Shown here: in pieces, positions 1 through 11,185 of the stretch
Layout of the letters: the number at the start of each line of letters is the position of its first letter
Numbering within the stretch: position 1 is the first letter of the stretch
Assembly (NCBI GenBank): GCA_021234155.1
Contig: JAJEKV010000161.1
Location: 651,316 to 715,315 of the forward strand
Reading direction: 5' to 3'
Source of the DNA: Isoetes taiwanensis
Taxonomy: Eukaryota > Streptophyta > Lycopodiopsida > Isoetales > Isoetaceae
Length of the DNA stretch: 64,000 bases
Program-made: the position numbers and the translations under genes
The notes under the pieces: generated by a model
Seen by the model: the letters and a program-made list of their open reading frames with translations, nothing else
What the model was told of the DNA's origin: nothing
Database searches by the model: none

Positions 1-138
1 AAGGGAAGCATATAGTTGCAAAGGTACAGCCAGCCAGCCAGAAGGGAAGCTATCTTAAGTGCATTATCTGTGAAAAGATTAATCCAGCCACAGACTATTG
101 TCTGTCCGGGTAGCAAACAAATATATCTACGAAAGAAG

Positions 139-182
139 TGGGAGGGGAAGGAAGGGAAGAGTGGGAGGGGAAGGAAGGGGAA
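139..182 (+). repeat. G-rich tandem repeat, possible G-quadruplex
   Basis: Two near-identical copies of a purine-only unit of about 23 bp, with runs of 3-4 G separated by 1-6 bases. The spacing fits the usual G-quadruplex pattern. No gene can be assigned in the first 320 bases. Confidence 0.6.
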
Positions 183-324
183 GTTACTTTATTCTGTTTT
201 TGAAATCCTTAACTGTGAAAAGATTATGGCAGCCAATCGATGGGAAGAACAGAGTGCCCCAAGTATATATGTTTTTGTTTTTGGTCTTTGATTTTGATTT
301 TGATAGAATTATTTTTTTGTTATT

Positions 325-3300
325 AAGGTATGTGCAGGTTCCTGGTCTAGTTTCTTCGAGCACATAGCTGCTAGGGGTAGTATCTGTCTCCTGGGCGGTA
401 CAAACGGCTGGATCTTCGCCCATCTTAACAATTCTCGCGACTATTGAGGTTCTACAACTTCTTTCGCTCTTGCCCTCCATCTCCACCATGGGCCTGCCCT
501 CAGGAATTACAACCACGAGCATGACCCAGCCTCCATTAGACCTTGGCTTCGAACCCACTCCCCACCACGATTGGGTTCTGATTTTCTTTGACGACGCTCC
601 ATCCGGTTCTTCTTTCTACATTCCTTTTCAGTTTAAGCTTTGATTATGGTTGTCGTCATTCTTCCTATTGATATGCCATTATTCGTTTTCATTATCTAGA
701 CTTATTTGATGTTAAGGTATGTGTAGGTTCGTGGTCTAGTTTCTTCGACGACATAGTTGATGATAGTCTTACCAGTCCCATAGGCGGTACAAACGACTAG
801 ATCTTCATCACCGTGGCGGGTTTCTAGACCGTTGAGCTTCTTTACCTTCTCCACTCTTGCCCGTCATCCCAACCATGAGCTCGACCTCACAGCCATGTCC
901 ACGCACACGCACCTGGCTTCGATAGACCTTGGCTTTTACCCACACCCTACCGTAGCTTCGTCTAGATGCCCTTTTCAGCATATTGTTTCGCTTCTTACCA
1001 CCGTTTATTAACATTCTATCTTGTATTTTTGGACCTACCAATCCACCGAGCCTGGCATCCAATCTCGCCCTCGACCTTGGAATTGGCGGACGATGAAGTT
1101 CTAATTTGCTTTGGCGACACTTCACCCGGTTTCTTCCTTCTATATTCTTTCCCATATTTTAAGTTTTGGATATGGTTGTCGTCATTCTTCCTGTTGCGAT
1201 GCCGTTATTTGTTTTTGTTATTTAGACTTATGTTATGTTAAAGTATGTGCAGGTCCGTGGCATAGTTGCTTCGACGACATAGTTGATCTATGAGCTTGCC
1301 CTCACATCCATGTCCACGCACACGCACCTGGCTTCGATAGACCTTGGCTTTTACCCACAACCCCCTGTAGCTTCGCCTCGTTGCCCTTTTCAGCATACAC
1401 ATCGTTCCGCTTCTTACCACCGTTTATTAACGTTCTATCTTGTATTTTTGGACCTACCAATCCACCGAGCCTGGCATCCAATCTTGCCCTCGACCTTGGA
1501 CTTGGCGCACTATGAAGTTCTAATTTGCTTTGGCGACGCTTCACCCAGTTTCTTCTTTCTAGATTCTTTCCCATATTTTAAGTTTCGGATATGGTTGTCG
1601 TCATTCTTCCTGTTGCGATGCCGTTATTTGTTTTTGTTATTTAGACTTATGTTATGTTAAAGTATGTGCAGGTTCGTGGCCTAGTTGCTTCGATGACATA
1701 GTTGATGGTGGTCTTACCGGTCCCATAGGCAGTAAAACGGCTAGATCTTCATCATCGTGGCGGTTCTCTCGACCGTTGAGCTTCTCTATTTTTTGTTTTT
1801 TTTGCTCTTGCCCTTCATCTCAACCATACCCTTGCTAAACCTCGCCGCGACTAGTTTGGGAGATTCTTCTTGCTTCCCTCTGGGTATACGCCTACAACTC
1901 GGGTTCTTCTTCTATATTCTTTTCTATATTGCAAGGTTTGCAAGGTTTAAATAAGGCGGAGGATCTGGAGACGATGGCGGCTGAAACCCTAAGCGGCTAG
2001 GGGGGCGGCGACGACCGCCCGAAACATTGCAGACGCTTGAGAGCTAGTTCGATGGGCTGGAAGAGCAGCAATGCTGCTGCTGGTCATTCCAAATCTGTCC
2101 CTGTAACCGATGAAATCACCTGTGTTTGGCCTTGTCAGTTTTGTGCAGAAGGGGTTGCAACCGGGGCATGGCCGCTGCCTTGGACGTCTTCTTTCTTCTT
2201 CAAGTACTAAATCTGGTTAGATATGGGTTTTTGGCTTGTGTCTCAATTGATGGATTAGAATGACATAGCTTATAGCTGTTGGCACGATTTTTAGATATGA
2301 TTTTTCAGTCCTGGGTCATTTTTATACTAGCAGCATCCGGCCGGGTTCTCTCGACAAAGACCGCTTAGGCTCTCACAGTATCTAAGCGCTAAGTACAGGG
2401 CTTACATGTTGATATCTTTGGATCATCCTTCAGCCATCCCTTTTCTCCATCCCAGCTGGAGTTGGATTCACGGCTGCCATTGCATAGCAAGGATAGGTAC
2501 TCTGATCATTGGACGGGAGGCCTATGTTGGATCTGCTTGTCTCATGCTTGGTTTGATAAGTGTGGTTCTTTGGGGTTGCAGCATCTTACTGGACGCTTTG
2601 TTGGGTTAATGTTCATTGGAAATGCGATGGGCTCTCTTCTATAGTACTTGTAACTGTCAGATTGTGGGGTTCTTTACCTTGAGGTTTCACAGGAAACAAG
2701 ACGCCTAGTTTGTAGTACCTCTGTTGCAGAGAAAAGTTGAGGCAGCTACACGAGTAGAGTAGTGGGCTGCTCTAGCATTGGAAGGCACTCCTAGGAAGTA
2801 CCTATAGTACCTTGCTAGTGGGAAGACGGTTGGCAATCTTGCCTAGTACAGGTGTGGCTTTGCTTGAAATCTTGCAGAAGGGGCTTCTTGGTAGCGAAGT
2901 GCATTTCTGGAAGAGGAAGTTAGCTCCTATAGTACTGCTTGCAAGAGAAGAAGGTGGATTTTCAGGAGTTCCGGTACAGTCTAGAGCGTTCTTACAGCAG
3001 CATACATTCTTCTTCTAGGTATTCCCTCGGTTATCTTCTTCAAGATCTTGAAGAATAATTTTGCTGCACTTTACAAGGGTTACTGCCTCCCCGTAGTATC
3101 TTCAATAGGTGGGAAGAAGGCCTCGTCCTCTAGTACTGGAAGAACTAAAAGGGCGAGGATCTTATGATCTTGCAGGGTCAAAGAAGAGGTTGAGGACCTT
3201 GACCATAGTACGGGGACATAATCTCATGCTAGTTTTTCAGTTTGATGGCTGCTGGTATCCTTTGTGATAATTCTTTCTATCTGGTGATTATGAGCATTGT

Positions 3301-3378
3301 ATTCTTCCTATCAGGCCTATTGTGGAGCCTTTAAGAAGGTCATGTACCATTTTCATAGTAATCAAAAAAAATTTTACC

Positions 3379-3412
<34 letters not shown>

Positions 3413-3990
3413 TTTGCAAGGTTTGGATATGATTGTCCTCATTCTTCTTGTTAATCTGGTTGTAATGGTTTTTACTTATTTTATATTAAGGCATGTGCAG
3501 GTTCGTGGTCTAGCTTCTTCACCGACATAGTAGATGTAGGCTTTATCTGTCTCCTCGGCAGTACAAACGGCTAGGTCTTCCTCGACCAGGGCAATTCTCT
3601 CGACCGTTGCGGCTCTATACCTTCTTTCGCCCCTGCTTTACATCTCAACCATGACCTCGCCCTCATGAACCACGCCCACGCACACGCACCTGGCTTTGCT
3701 AGATCTCAACCTCGCTTCCCTCTCCGCCGTGTCTTCCCCTCCGTTACCTTTTGGTGCACACATCATTCCTCCCCTTGTCGACGTTTATTGATTTTCCAGG
3801 TTATGTTTGTTGGACCTGTCCTTTCGCTTGCCTGGCACCCGATCTCGAGTCACCTTGGACTTAGCCTTGTCACGCAATGAACTTTGGACTTAGCTTCGAC
3901 TCCACTTCAGACTGGTTTTGCCTCTCTTCCCTTTTGCACATTCTCGTTAACTTTTTCCTCTGGCTATACATCTAGTTGACTTGGTACATT
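325..3990 (+). repeat. Degenerate tandem array, units about 350-530 bp
   Basis: A landmark of the form AGTATGTGCAGGTTCGTGG, followed by CTTCGACGACATAGTTGAT, recurs near 325, 715, 1241, 1660 and 3488. Neighbouring blocks recur in the same order: ACGCACACGCACCTGGCTT, a block ending TTTTTGGACCTACCAATCC, and a block around GGATATGGTTGTCGTCATTC. The cleanest pair begins at 894 and 1309 (spacing 415). The second full unit lacks about 107 bp present in the first. The unit starting at 1660 is split by a retroposon. Open frames here are repeated with the units and show no recognisable domain, so I call no gene. The origin of the unit is unknown. Confidence 0.75.
1949..3412 (+). mobile_element. Poly-A retroposon, 1.46 kb, 12-bp target duplication
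   Basis: The insertion interrupts the array between TTTGCAAGGTTT at 1937-1948 and an identical copy at 3413-3424. It ends in a run of 27 A (3383-3409). The flanking array sequence joins correctly once the insert and one target copy are removed. The 5' end is GC-rich and contains GAAACCCTAAGCGGC, as often seen at the start of plant transcripts or LINEs. No reverse transcriptase frame is present, so it is a non-autonomous element or a retroposed transcript moved by LINE machinery. Its 3' half contains TAGTAC or TAGTAT about eight times. Confidence 0.75.
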
Positions 3991-4737
3991 AGAAGTCCAA
4001 TATGTCCATTTGCCCCTCTAATCGTCAATTCTTTCTGGAGTTACTTGTCTATAGATCGCTATTGGTATTTGTATCAGACGACGTCTTGACTATATCATCT
4101 ATCCTGCAAGTCCAGTCTAAAAGTTCGAGTCCAACGCCCCCTTTAGCATATCATGCGTTTTAGTTGAGTCAGTTGTGCATTGTAAGGGTTGCTTTCTCCT
4201 CTTATGGGTTGATAAATTATGGTTTTTTTGTTGTTGTTGATTGCATTTATCACACGTTATTTTAGCCAGTTCATTTCTCGAGCACATATCTTCGTTAAAA
4301 TCACGGCATTTTTGGGTTTGGCATCATTTCGAGAGTTGCTCGTCAAGGCTTCTAGTGGTTATCATTTTTCCCTTAGGTACTTGTGTTAGCTAAATTAGTG
4401 CAAGTGGTTTTGCTGCAGCGTTGTTCATAGGATTCTATTTCCACTATCTCGGGACTCATACTTCGTTCTTTTCCCTTTGCTTTAGGATTGTACGGGTTAT
4501 TGAGGGCGAAACGTATTTCTTGTTGACATATTACGACCGCGACCGCGACCTCGCCTCACACCCCAGGCCCACACTCACGAACCCGGCCTCTTGAGACCTC
4601 GACCTCGACCCACACTCCACCGCGCGACTTCATCTCCTTTTTCTCTCTTCGTCCTTTGGGCGCACACATCGTTTCTCTCCTTGTCGATGTTTAGTGACGT
4701 TAGGCATGTGATGGGAGTAGAGTTCTCTTCTTTTCTG

Positions 4738-5100
4738 CCGGTGTTGTTGTGTGTGTCTATCGCGAGCCCTCATCCCGAGAATGCATATCAATGCACACCG
4801 TAGGATCAAGATTCTCGGGAGAGGACGAGCGATATATATTTTGTCCTTTCCTAGCCCTCCTTATTTGGCGTTCGTCTCACAGCAGTAGAGTTGCATTGGG
4901 CAAACCCGCCCATCCCGCCCCCCCTTTTCTTTTCCCTCTTTTCCCAGATTATCCTTCTTTGTTCTTGGGCTTCATCTATATTGGATTATTTTTATATACA
5001 TCATGTTCTGTCCGTTATTTGTGTAGATACATTATCAGGTACATCTTTTTCCGCCGGTGTTGTTGTGTGTGTCTATCGCGAGTCCTCATCCCGAGAATGT
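4738..5100 (+). repeat. Direct repeat pair with GTGTGTCTATCGCGAG
   Basis: A block of about 50 bp running from near TGCCGGTGTTGTTG to TCATCCCGAGAATG occurs at 4738-4783 and again at 5053-5100. The right arm carries the same pair inverted (near 34440-34480 and 33390-33430), but about 1 kb apart, because it holds roughly 750 bp (33430-34180) missing here. The direct repeats may have mediated the deletion in the left arm. Reading frames over this block are not convincing genes. Confidence 0.6.
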
Positions 5101-5106
5101 CAACAA

Positions 5107-5235
5107 CAAGGTGCTGCGCACGGAGGGTTGCCTTCTGGTGGCCCGAGGGTGAAGTGGCTAAAAATTCATGTTTTTATAATGTACATTTAAATCAAGATTG
5201 CTACTTCAAAAGGCCTTCAATTCATAATCCAAGGT
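5107..5235 (+). repeat. Transposon-end-like repeat CAAGGTGCTGCGCACGG
   Basis: About 130 bp beginning CAAGGTGCTGCGCACGG and GGGTTGCC, continuing to the AT-rich block with AAATCAAGATTGCT. The same end occurs inverted at 33250-33383 and 12960-13089, and a shorter version bounds the insertion ending at 41759. It behaves like the terminus of a DNA transposon family. No partner terminus could be assigned here. The next 600 bases (5236-5842) hold no gene I can see. Confidence 0.5.
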
Positions 5236-5842
5236 AGACTTGAGAGGGAAGGGGTGATCACACCATTGATCATATGCGGGATCCAGCTCCACGTGAAGAA
5301 ATTTTCAATGGCTTGCTAAAATCAATTTGGCCCTAACAATTCTTAAATTATCATTGGTCATCGTCGGCCACGTGGCTCAAGAATTACATGCAAGAACACC
5401 TTTCGGATCTAAATCACGAGATCTAGATTTTGATTAACTAAGCTATTTGTTGGCAACAATCAAGCGATTTGTTCTGTATATAATGGCCATCATTCATTGT
5501 CTTCCGCAAACAGTTTCTCTAGTGAACTATTGGTATCTGGAACAGAAGGTGATTCTGGATTTGGATTTGGTTTTCCTCCAACTCCATTAGTGAACATCAC
5601 ATATTTGATTTTGATATAAGAATATGTATGCTCTTCCACAGACGCACAAACTTCACAAGACAATCATGTCGATCAATGAAGCTACTCCATCCCCGCCTTA
5701 ACCTTCACCTCAACCCTGCATTTCTGCTAGTTAAAAAATTCTTGTGTATTTGCCTTGTTTGACTTAAAAAAGTTTGTATCCACTATCTTCTAGAATACCT
5801 GTTAAACTTACTTATAGCATTCAATGACAAGCTATTAATTAT

Positions 5843-7262
5843 ATGGCAATTTTGATTATTTTTATGCAGTGTTCTTCTAACGATCAAGCAATCAATATGG
5901 ATAGCATACCAGAAGACGACGATCGACAAACGCAAGACATGATAATGTTCATGAGCATATATGTAAATTTCTTGATGGTGCAACAGGAGGAAAATTGTTT
6001 GAGGCGCTTGTTGATGGATGAGCTAAGTTTTGAGGACATTTGGGCATATGATGTTTTTTGGATGCACGCTTCGAGTGAAGGTAAATGGTGGGTCGAACCA
6101 AGAAGCTTTACTTGGTTTGACCGATTTATGATGTCTTATTATGATGATCGTAGATGGAAAAAGACTTTTAGAATGAAAAAAATTCACTTTCATATTTTGA
6201 TGCAATAGTCTTCAAGATGAGATTAGAAAACAGGACGCACATTATAGAAAAGCCGTCCCTGTGACTGTACGCGTAGCTTGTGGGCTTTACAACCTCTTCA
6301 AAGGTTGTGACTATTGGTATTATCTGAAAAGTTTGGTATTGGCAAGAGCACTGCTCACACAATTGTGATGGAAGTATGTAAAGCGATTGTGAAAGTCTTT
6401 GACATAAGATATTATTTCCATCAGGGGATCAGTTAGCAGAAGTGATTGCTGGATTTCAACAAGTGTCAAAGCTTCCAAATGCATGTACTTCTTTTCAAAG
6501 GTTTTTCCATATTAAAGTTCAAATTCACTTCACGTTAATAGCAAATGACAATAGAAACTGATTTTGTATAAACTTTGTGCAGCTAGTGCCATAGATTGCA
6601 CTCACATTGAAATATTACAACCTTATGGTCCTGTTGGACTTGACTATTATGATAGAAAGTGTAGATTTAGTATTATCATGCAAGTTATTGTGGACACAAA
6701 AAGGAAGTTTCTGGATATATGTTGTGGCTACCCAGGTCCGGTCCATGATGTACGAGTTTTAAGAACTCTGGGATAGCAGAAAAGGTTCAAGAACGTCAAA
6801 TTTTGCAAGCCCTATTGCAATCATTGAAGGGAATTGAGTCCGTACCTTTTATGGGACAAGGGGTACAACTGCTCGCCTTGGTTGATCACACCGTATGAAG
6901 GGGATGCTTGGTAAGAATTTATATTTTCGATTAGTTTAAGTTATGTCCTAAAGTTCGTTTAAAAAATTCAGAGAACATTTTCAACAAAAAGTTAACACAA
7001 GGAAGGTTATACGTGGAAAATGCAAATTTGATGCCTTGACATGAAACTAAAGATGAAGCCGGAGAATGTTCCAATCCTTACTCACGCATGCTGCATTTTC
7101 CATAATTTGTTGATTGATATTGGCGAGGGCAGATATGGAGGATGAGTTGGAGCAAGTGAGACAATGGCAGCTGCTACGAGAAGAAGAAGACAGTGATAGT
7201 GTTATGAGTGAAGCAGCCGAGCCACGCTCAAGTGCAGATCTCGTTCCATTTGAGTTATGCGA
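5843..7262 (+). pseudogene. PIF/Harbinger-like transposase remains, left copy
   Basis: Broken coding sequence of a Harbinger-type DDE transposase. Residues at 5843-6208 give the N-terminal part, with RRWKKTFRMKK before the DNA-binding region. Then 6206-6420 reads, with frameshifts, through a stretch like the KQD-x2-YRKA-x-PV block of the family. 6564-6776 encodes SAIDCTH, with the first catalytic Asp, and GYPGPVHDVRV. 7130-7262 gives the acidic C-terminus ending ELCEH. A frameshift near 6767 and loss of the block around the second Asp leave it inactive. Family membership is from the IDCTH, DYYDRK and GYPG-x-VHD motifs. The inverted copy at 31190-32624 is better preserved. Confidence 0.75.
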
Positions 7263-7539
7263 ACACTAACAGAATATTCAGTGTTTGCATGAAAATAAAT
7301 GTGCACTTCGAGTTTATTGAAGCTTTAAAAACAATTTGCAATTTATGTTATATATGAAATCTTAAAAACAACTTACACTTGATGTTTGGTATATTCTTGT
7401 AGTGTTGCATGTCTATCTAGCATAAATTTATTCAATTAACTAGTGTTGCATACAACAACCACAATATTTTGATATAAAATTCTCACTCATATGACTAGAA
7501 TAGGTTATAGGACTAGAATAGAGTATGCGTTTTAACTTA

Positions 7540-7925
7540 ACATTGATTTTAAAGGAGGCATGTGTGAAGGGATTGCATATAATATTAAGTTAACATTAAC
7601 TTAACAGAAACATAACTTAACGGAAGCATATGCAAATAGATTGTCGTTAGCACTAAGTTAACTTAATGGAAACATATCTGAACAGATTGTCGTTAACATT
7701 AAGTTAACACTAACTTAACGGATGTAGGTATGAAGTGACTTTTTCTTGACCTTTAAGTTAACATAAATTAACTTAACTTTTTTTGGTGTGTGAAGTCATT
7801 TTACTAGGTTCTATTTTAACGGAAAGTTAACTTAATATTGGTGCGAACGTAAAATGTCTTAAAAATTTAACTAGACATTTAAAAAAATTAACTTAATGCT
7901 AACTTAAGGGTTGGTGTGAAGGTAC
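7540..7925. repeat. Dense AGTTAAC/GTTAACTTAA motif block, left copy
   Basis: GTTAAC, TTAACTTAA and close variants occur more than a dozen times on both strands in under 400 bp. The block ends in GGTTGGTGTGAAGGTACCC. The same block is inverted at 22265-22609. Clustered short palindromic motifs beside transposase remains look like subterminal binding sites of a DNA transposon, but that role is inferred. Nothing gene-like is visible from 7926 to 8230. Confidence 0.65.
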
Positions 7926-8230
7926 CCTTATACATGTAGAGTGCATGGAAGATGTGCACCCTTTAGCAACTTCTGAACATTAGGTCATAGATGCGGCAAT
8001 GTTAATGCCATACCTTGAAAGGCGTTTACTTAACATGCATTTGCTCAATAGCTTTACCACTAAATAACATACCTACTTTCATCTAGATAAAACGTTTGAC
8101 AAGGTAGATGTCAAGGGCTACCTTTTGAGATTTATTGGGTCAGTTGCCATGAAGTTACATATGTGCCATAGTGGATTAAAGGACATGGTTTTGGACACTA
8201 TGGTTTCTGCTTAAGTTCCCTTTCATTTAG

Positions 8231-9575
8231 GAAAAAGGAATTTGATACAGATGTCAAAGATTTGGAGAAATGCTATAAGGGACTGCAAAAGAAACTTCAT
8301 CCAGACCTATTTGCAACGAAATCCAAGGTGCTTCCGTTTTTATTTCAACACGTAATATTTTTATAGCAGTGCTTACGATCACGTTTGTGCTTGCCATTAT
8401 TAAGGTGATGATTTTATGTAGATGTAGAAAGAACAAAGTTATTCGACAGATCAGTTCGTGCATGTTATAAGGGCATATCAGACACTATTAAAGCCTCTGT
8501 CCAGGGCTACATATCTGGTACACCTTTGTTGGTCCATTTTTAGATATTTTAGCGTAAATATACTTGTTGATGGCACTGCATATTTTAGAGTAATTGCTTA
8601 TGGCACTGCATTATATTGATCTATGTATAATCACTGGCATATTAAATTGTGGTCTCTAGCTTTGCAGTTATTACACTGTATCATAGTCTTGTGCAGCTAG
8701 AGCTTCATGGATGTGATCTGGAAGGAGAGGAAAGTGTTGATGATTCAGAGTTACTAATGGAGGTATGTTATTCTAGCTATATGTTATTTTTCTGGAAGTT
8801 GCATCTACATGATATGCACCATGAAAGTGCTTCTGTTCTTTGTTCTAAGTACGGCCTTGTAGTTGTTGTATCCCTAAATTATGTTAGACATCAACTTGTT
8901 CATTAGGGTAAATGATAATGTAGGAAAATTGTGGTTTCTATCAAATATCAATCACCGTACTGTTCCAAATTGATCATTGTGATCTGTCTTTGAATTATGC
9001 ATGATAAGAAGCCCATTAAGGAAAATAGAACTGATGGACCGTTGGGAAGGTAAGAAAGTGCCCTAGAGCTATAGGTGTTACTTTAGGCACATAGACCCTT
9101 CAGTACGCGGGAAATGTTGGTAGTTATTTTGGGACTTTACATGTTTGCTATACCTAAAGGGGAAACTAATCCTTGCTCTAACGGTTTTAGAATTCATAAA
9201 CCCCTTAAAGGATGTTTTAATAGGCTTATAACTTAAATTATAGAAAATTTCCTTGTCATTCCAAGCCTGAGCTTGTAACATCAGAAAGTTTACATGATGA
9301 TGGATAATGGTTGTCCTTAGTAGTTTGGATGGGATGCTAGATTTTTTAAAAGAAAAGCAACACATCTTCCATTATCTACAATAAGGAACTTAGTATAAAG
9401 TGCTATTTGTTTGTGGTAGATGTGGTTGGGAACATGTCCTGCAAATATGTTCTATGCTTGCATTGCATTTGTGCTTCTATTATAGTTTGAATGTGGGCCA
9501 CAAATGGATAATGGAGATGCAAGAGGCTATTGCAGCAACCTCTGATGCGCACATGTGACCGAGATTCAAAAGCAG
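8231..9575 (+). pseudogene. HSCB iron-sulfur co-chaperone gene copy, left arm
   Basis: Four exons of a J-domain protein of the HSCB/Jac1 family, which hands Fe-S clusters from the scaffold to HSP70 in mitochondria. Exon A 8231-8327 reads KKEFDTDVKDLEKCYKGL and holds the HPD motif that stimulates HSP70 ATPase. Exon B 8428-8517 contains RAYQTLLKPLSRATYL, exon C 8697-8762 ends DDSELLME, and exon D (about 9485-9575) contains MEMQEAIAATSDA. Splice sites are AG/GT at nearly all edges. The order matches HSCB, where the J domain is followed by a C-terminal helical bundle containing DDPELLMEV. A one-base deletion in exon D near 9549 causes a stop soon after, and no start exon or last exon is present, so this is a fragment. 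The intron at 8763-9484 has no gene. Confidence 0.8.
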
Positions 9576-9899
9576 GTACCTCTTGAACATACTATGGCTA
9601 TTGTGTCTTCTTGAACCTACTATGACAATTCTCATTCATATTGTAAAATAGACCAAGTGAAAGATGTCTAAGTATGAATAGAAAGGAGGACATTCTTTCT
9701 GCAAAGACCGTCTTTGCCACAAATGTCTTACTATCATCGTGTTGTGAGCACAATTTTTAACAAATTTTAAACATTTGAAATCAATTTTGTTGTGAAATAA
9801 ATTGTATGTAAGTTAGGAAGAACGTTCCCTGCACATTGTTAAAGCAATCAGATTTTTTTTTGCGTAAGCAATCAGGTCTTTTTCTTTCAGTTCCTTTGT

Positions 9900-10349
9900 G
9901 TACGTTGTAAATAAGAATATTTTGTGGTTGTATTATGGTCGTATTATGGTTGAAACGCCCTATCAATTTTTTGTGGCCCCCGAATTGAAGGCCAAAATTA
10001 AAAAAAGCAATGGTTCCAAAGTCAATATTCTCTCTTGCATGATCCTGGCCGTTGGTTCCAAGTCCTTTGCAAGTCAAACTTTTCCAATTGACTCGCAATT
10101 ATCATGGCAGCCAAACCATTGATTTTCACATGAATACATATGACGTACATATACTAGTATATAGGAGCCTAGGGAATCGAACCCCAGTTTAGAATCCAGT
10201 GCTCCTCCAAGGAGATCCCCTACTTGGGATTTCCCTTATGTATGGGAGCCGAAGCCCACTGAAACATGAAACATGTCAGTACATATGTAGAAATTTCAAA
10301 ATGATGCTTCAAGAATACCTAATTCTGCAGCAAACAGAATGCACATTTA
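9900..10349 (-). repeat. Repeated 3' block with tRNA-like B box
   Basis: This block exists three times: here (minus), at 14410-14780 (plus, diverged) and at 19064-19510 (plus). It contains GGTTCGATTCC on the minus strand at 10173-10183, which equals the internal B-box consensus of RNA polymerase III promoters. No complete tRNA cloverleaf or A box can be folded from the flanks. It forms the downstream part of the HUH-like unit described at 10364-10879 and 13371-14780. The stretch 9576-9899 shows no gene. Confidence 0.55.
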
Positions 10350-10363
10350 AAATTAGAACCAAA

Positions 10364-10879
10364 CTACAACAAGGAAGGTTCAAATTTTAGCATAGAAGTT
10401 TGAACAGAAAACACAAACATAGAAGTTTGAACAAACAAAGCAGCAAACAAAGTCTGTAGAGATAGATCAGCCAACAGCCATAGTATGATCCCCAGTATAA
10501 ACAGGGATGTAATTGACGCCATGATCAGAGATATCAAAGTTAGGGCTAAAAGATTCTCCAAAGCAACAGCCCCAGCCAAACATTTCTCATCACAAAAATG
10601 CAACAAAGCGTCATAGAAGCTCCTTGGAACATCTTGCCCGGACAAAGAAAGCGTCACAGAAACATCGATGGCATGAGAATCTGGAGGGAAATTGCTAGCC
10701 ACTCCATGAGATTCATAGCTCTCACTCACCCCTGAAATTGTATCAGACACAGAACCACTAAACAAGGGCACGTTATCAGACCTAGAAGCAAACAACGGCG
10801 GCCTCCCTGGCATTAGCACCCCCTTCCCTTTTCTTGCCGCCATTCTCATAAACATCACTCTCAACCGGATATCAGACAC
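10364..10879 (-). pseudogene. HUH-endonuclease-like unit, copy 1, catalytic part deleted
   Basis: Open frame of 171 codons on the minus strand. Residues 1 to about 107 (to CDEKCLAGAVALE) match the frame at 13711-14040 on the plus strand almost throughout. The match then jumps: about 190 bp that in copy 2 encode the HLHV motif and the following domain are missing, and the frame runs into unrelated residues. The unit around it (9900-11185) is the reverse complement of 13371-14780. It is therefore a truncated relative of the copy 2 gene and cannot have endonuclease activity. The function of the N-terminal part is not recognised. Confidence 0.55.
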
Positions 10880-11185
10880 AAAATAAAAACAAAAAGGAAG
10901 CTAACTTTACCTTGAAGCAAATGCAGTCGGATAACCCAGCTCCTGGCGTAGACCTCGATTAAGCGGCGAGCATGCATCGACACCTAACAAACTAACACTA
11001 AATTTGACTCTAACCCATCGACATCACCATTAACACCCCCATAAATTTTTACACAACCAATCAGTTTTATTTTTAGGAAGCACCTCGCCAGCATCATCCA
11101 TGTACGTATTTTTATACTAATACATACCTCAACCATTAGAAATCTTAGGTTATAAATATCACGCTTTTTATCGTGCCCATGTTAT

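Larger units (their letters stand above)
4243..10349 (+). repeat. Left arm of large inverted duplication
   Basis: This 6.1-kb segment is matched in reverse complement by pieces of 19064-42962: 4243-4660 with 42962-42547, 4660-7582 with 34575-30503, and 7583-10349 with 22609-19064. The match is broken only where the right arm has received mobile elements. Matching landmarks include the transposase frame at 5843, the AGTTAAC block at 7550, the HSCB exons at 8231-9575 and the block at 9900-10349. The left arm therefore preserves the pre-insertion sequence for most right-arm insertions. Confidence 0.9.

Noticed and set aside
1283-1660. 125-codon frame in the tandem array
   Set aside because: Repeats with the array unit and has no domain; neighbouring units break the frame.
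4749-5237. 162-codon frame containing CVYRE and RCCARR phrases
   Set aside because: Runs across a direct repeat and a transposon-end repeat; the phrases are translations of non-coding repeats that also appear in other frames.
9078-9365. 95-codon minus-strand frame, also present inverted at 20296-20583
   Set aside because: Lies in the HSCB intron, is AT-rich, and is duplicated only because the whole arm is; no domain.
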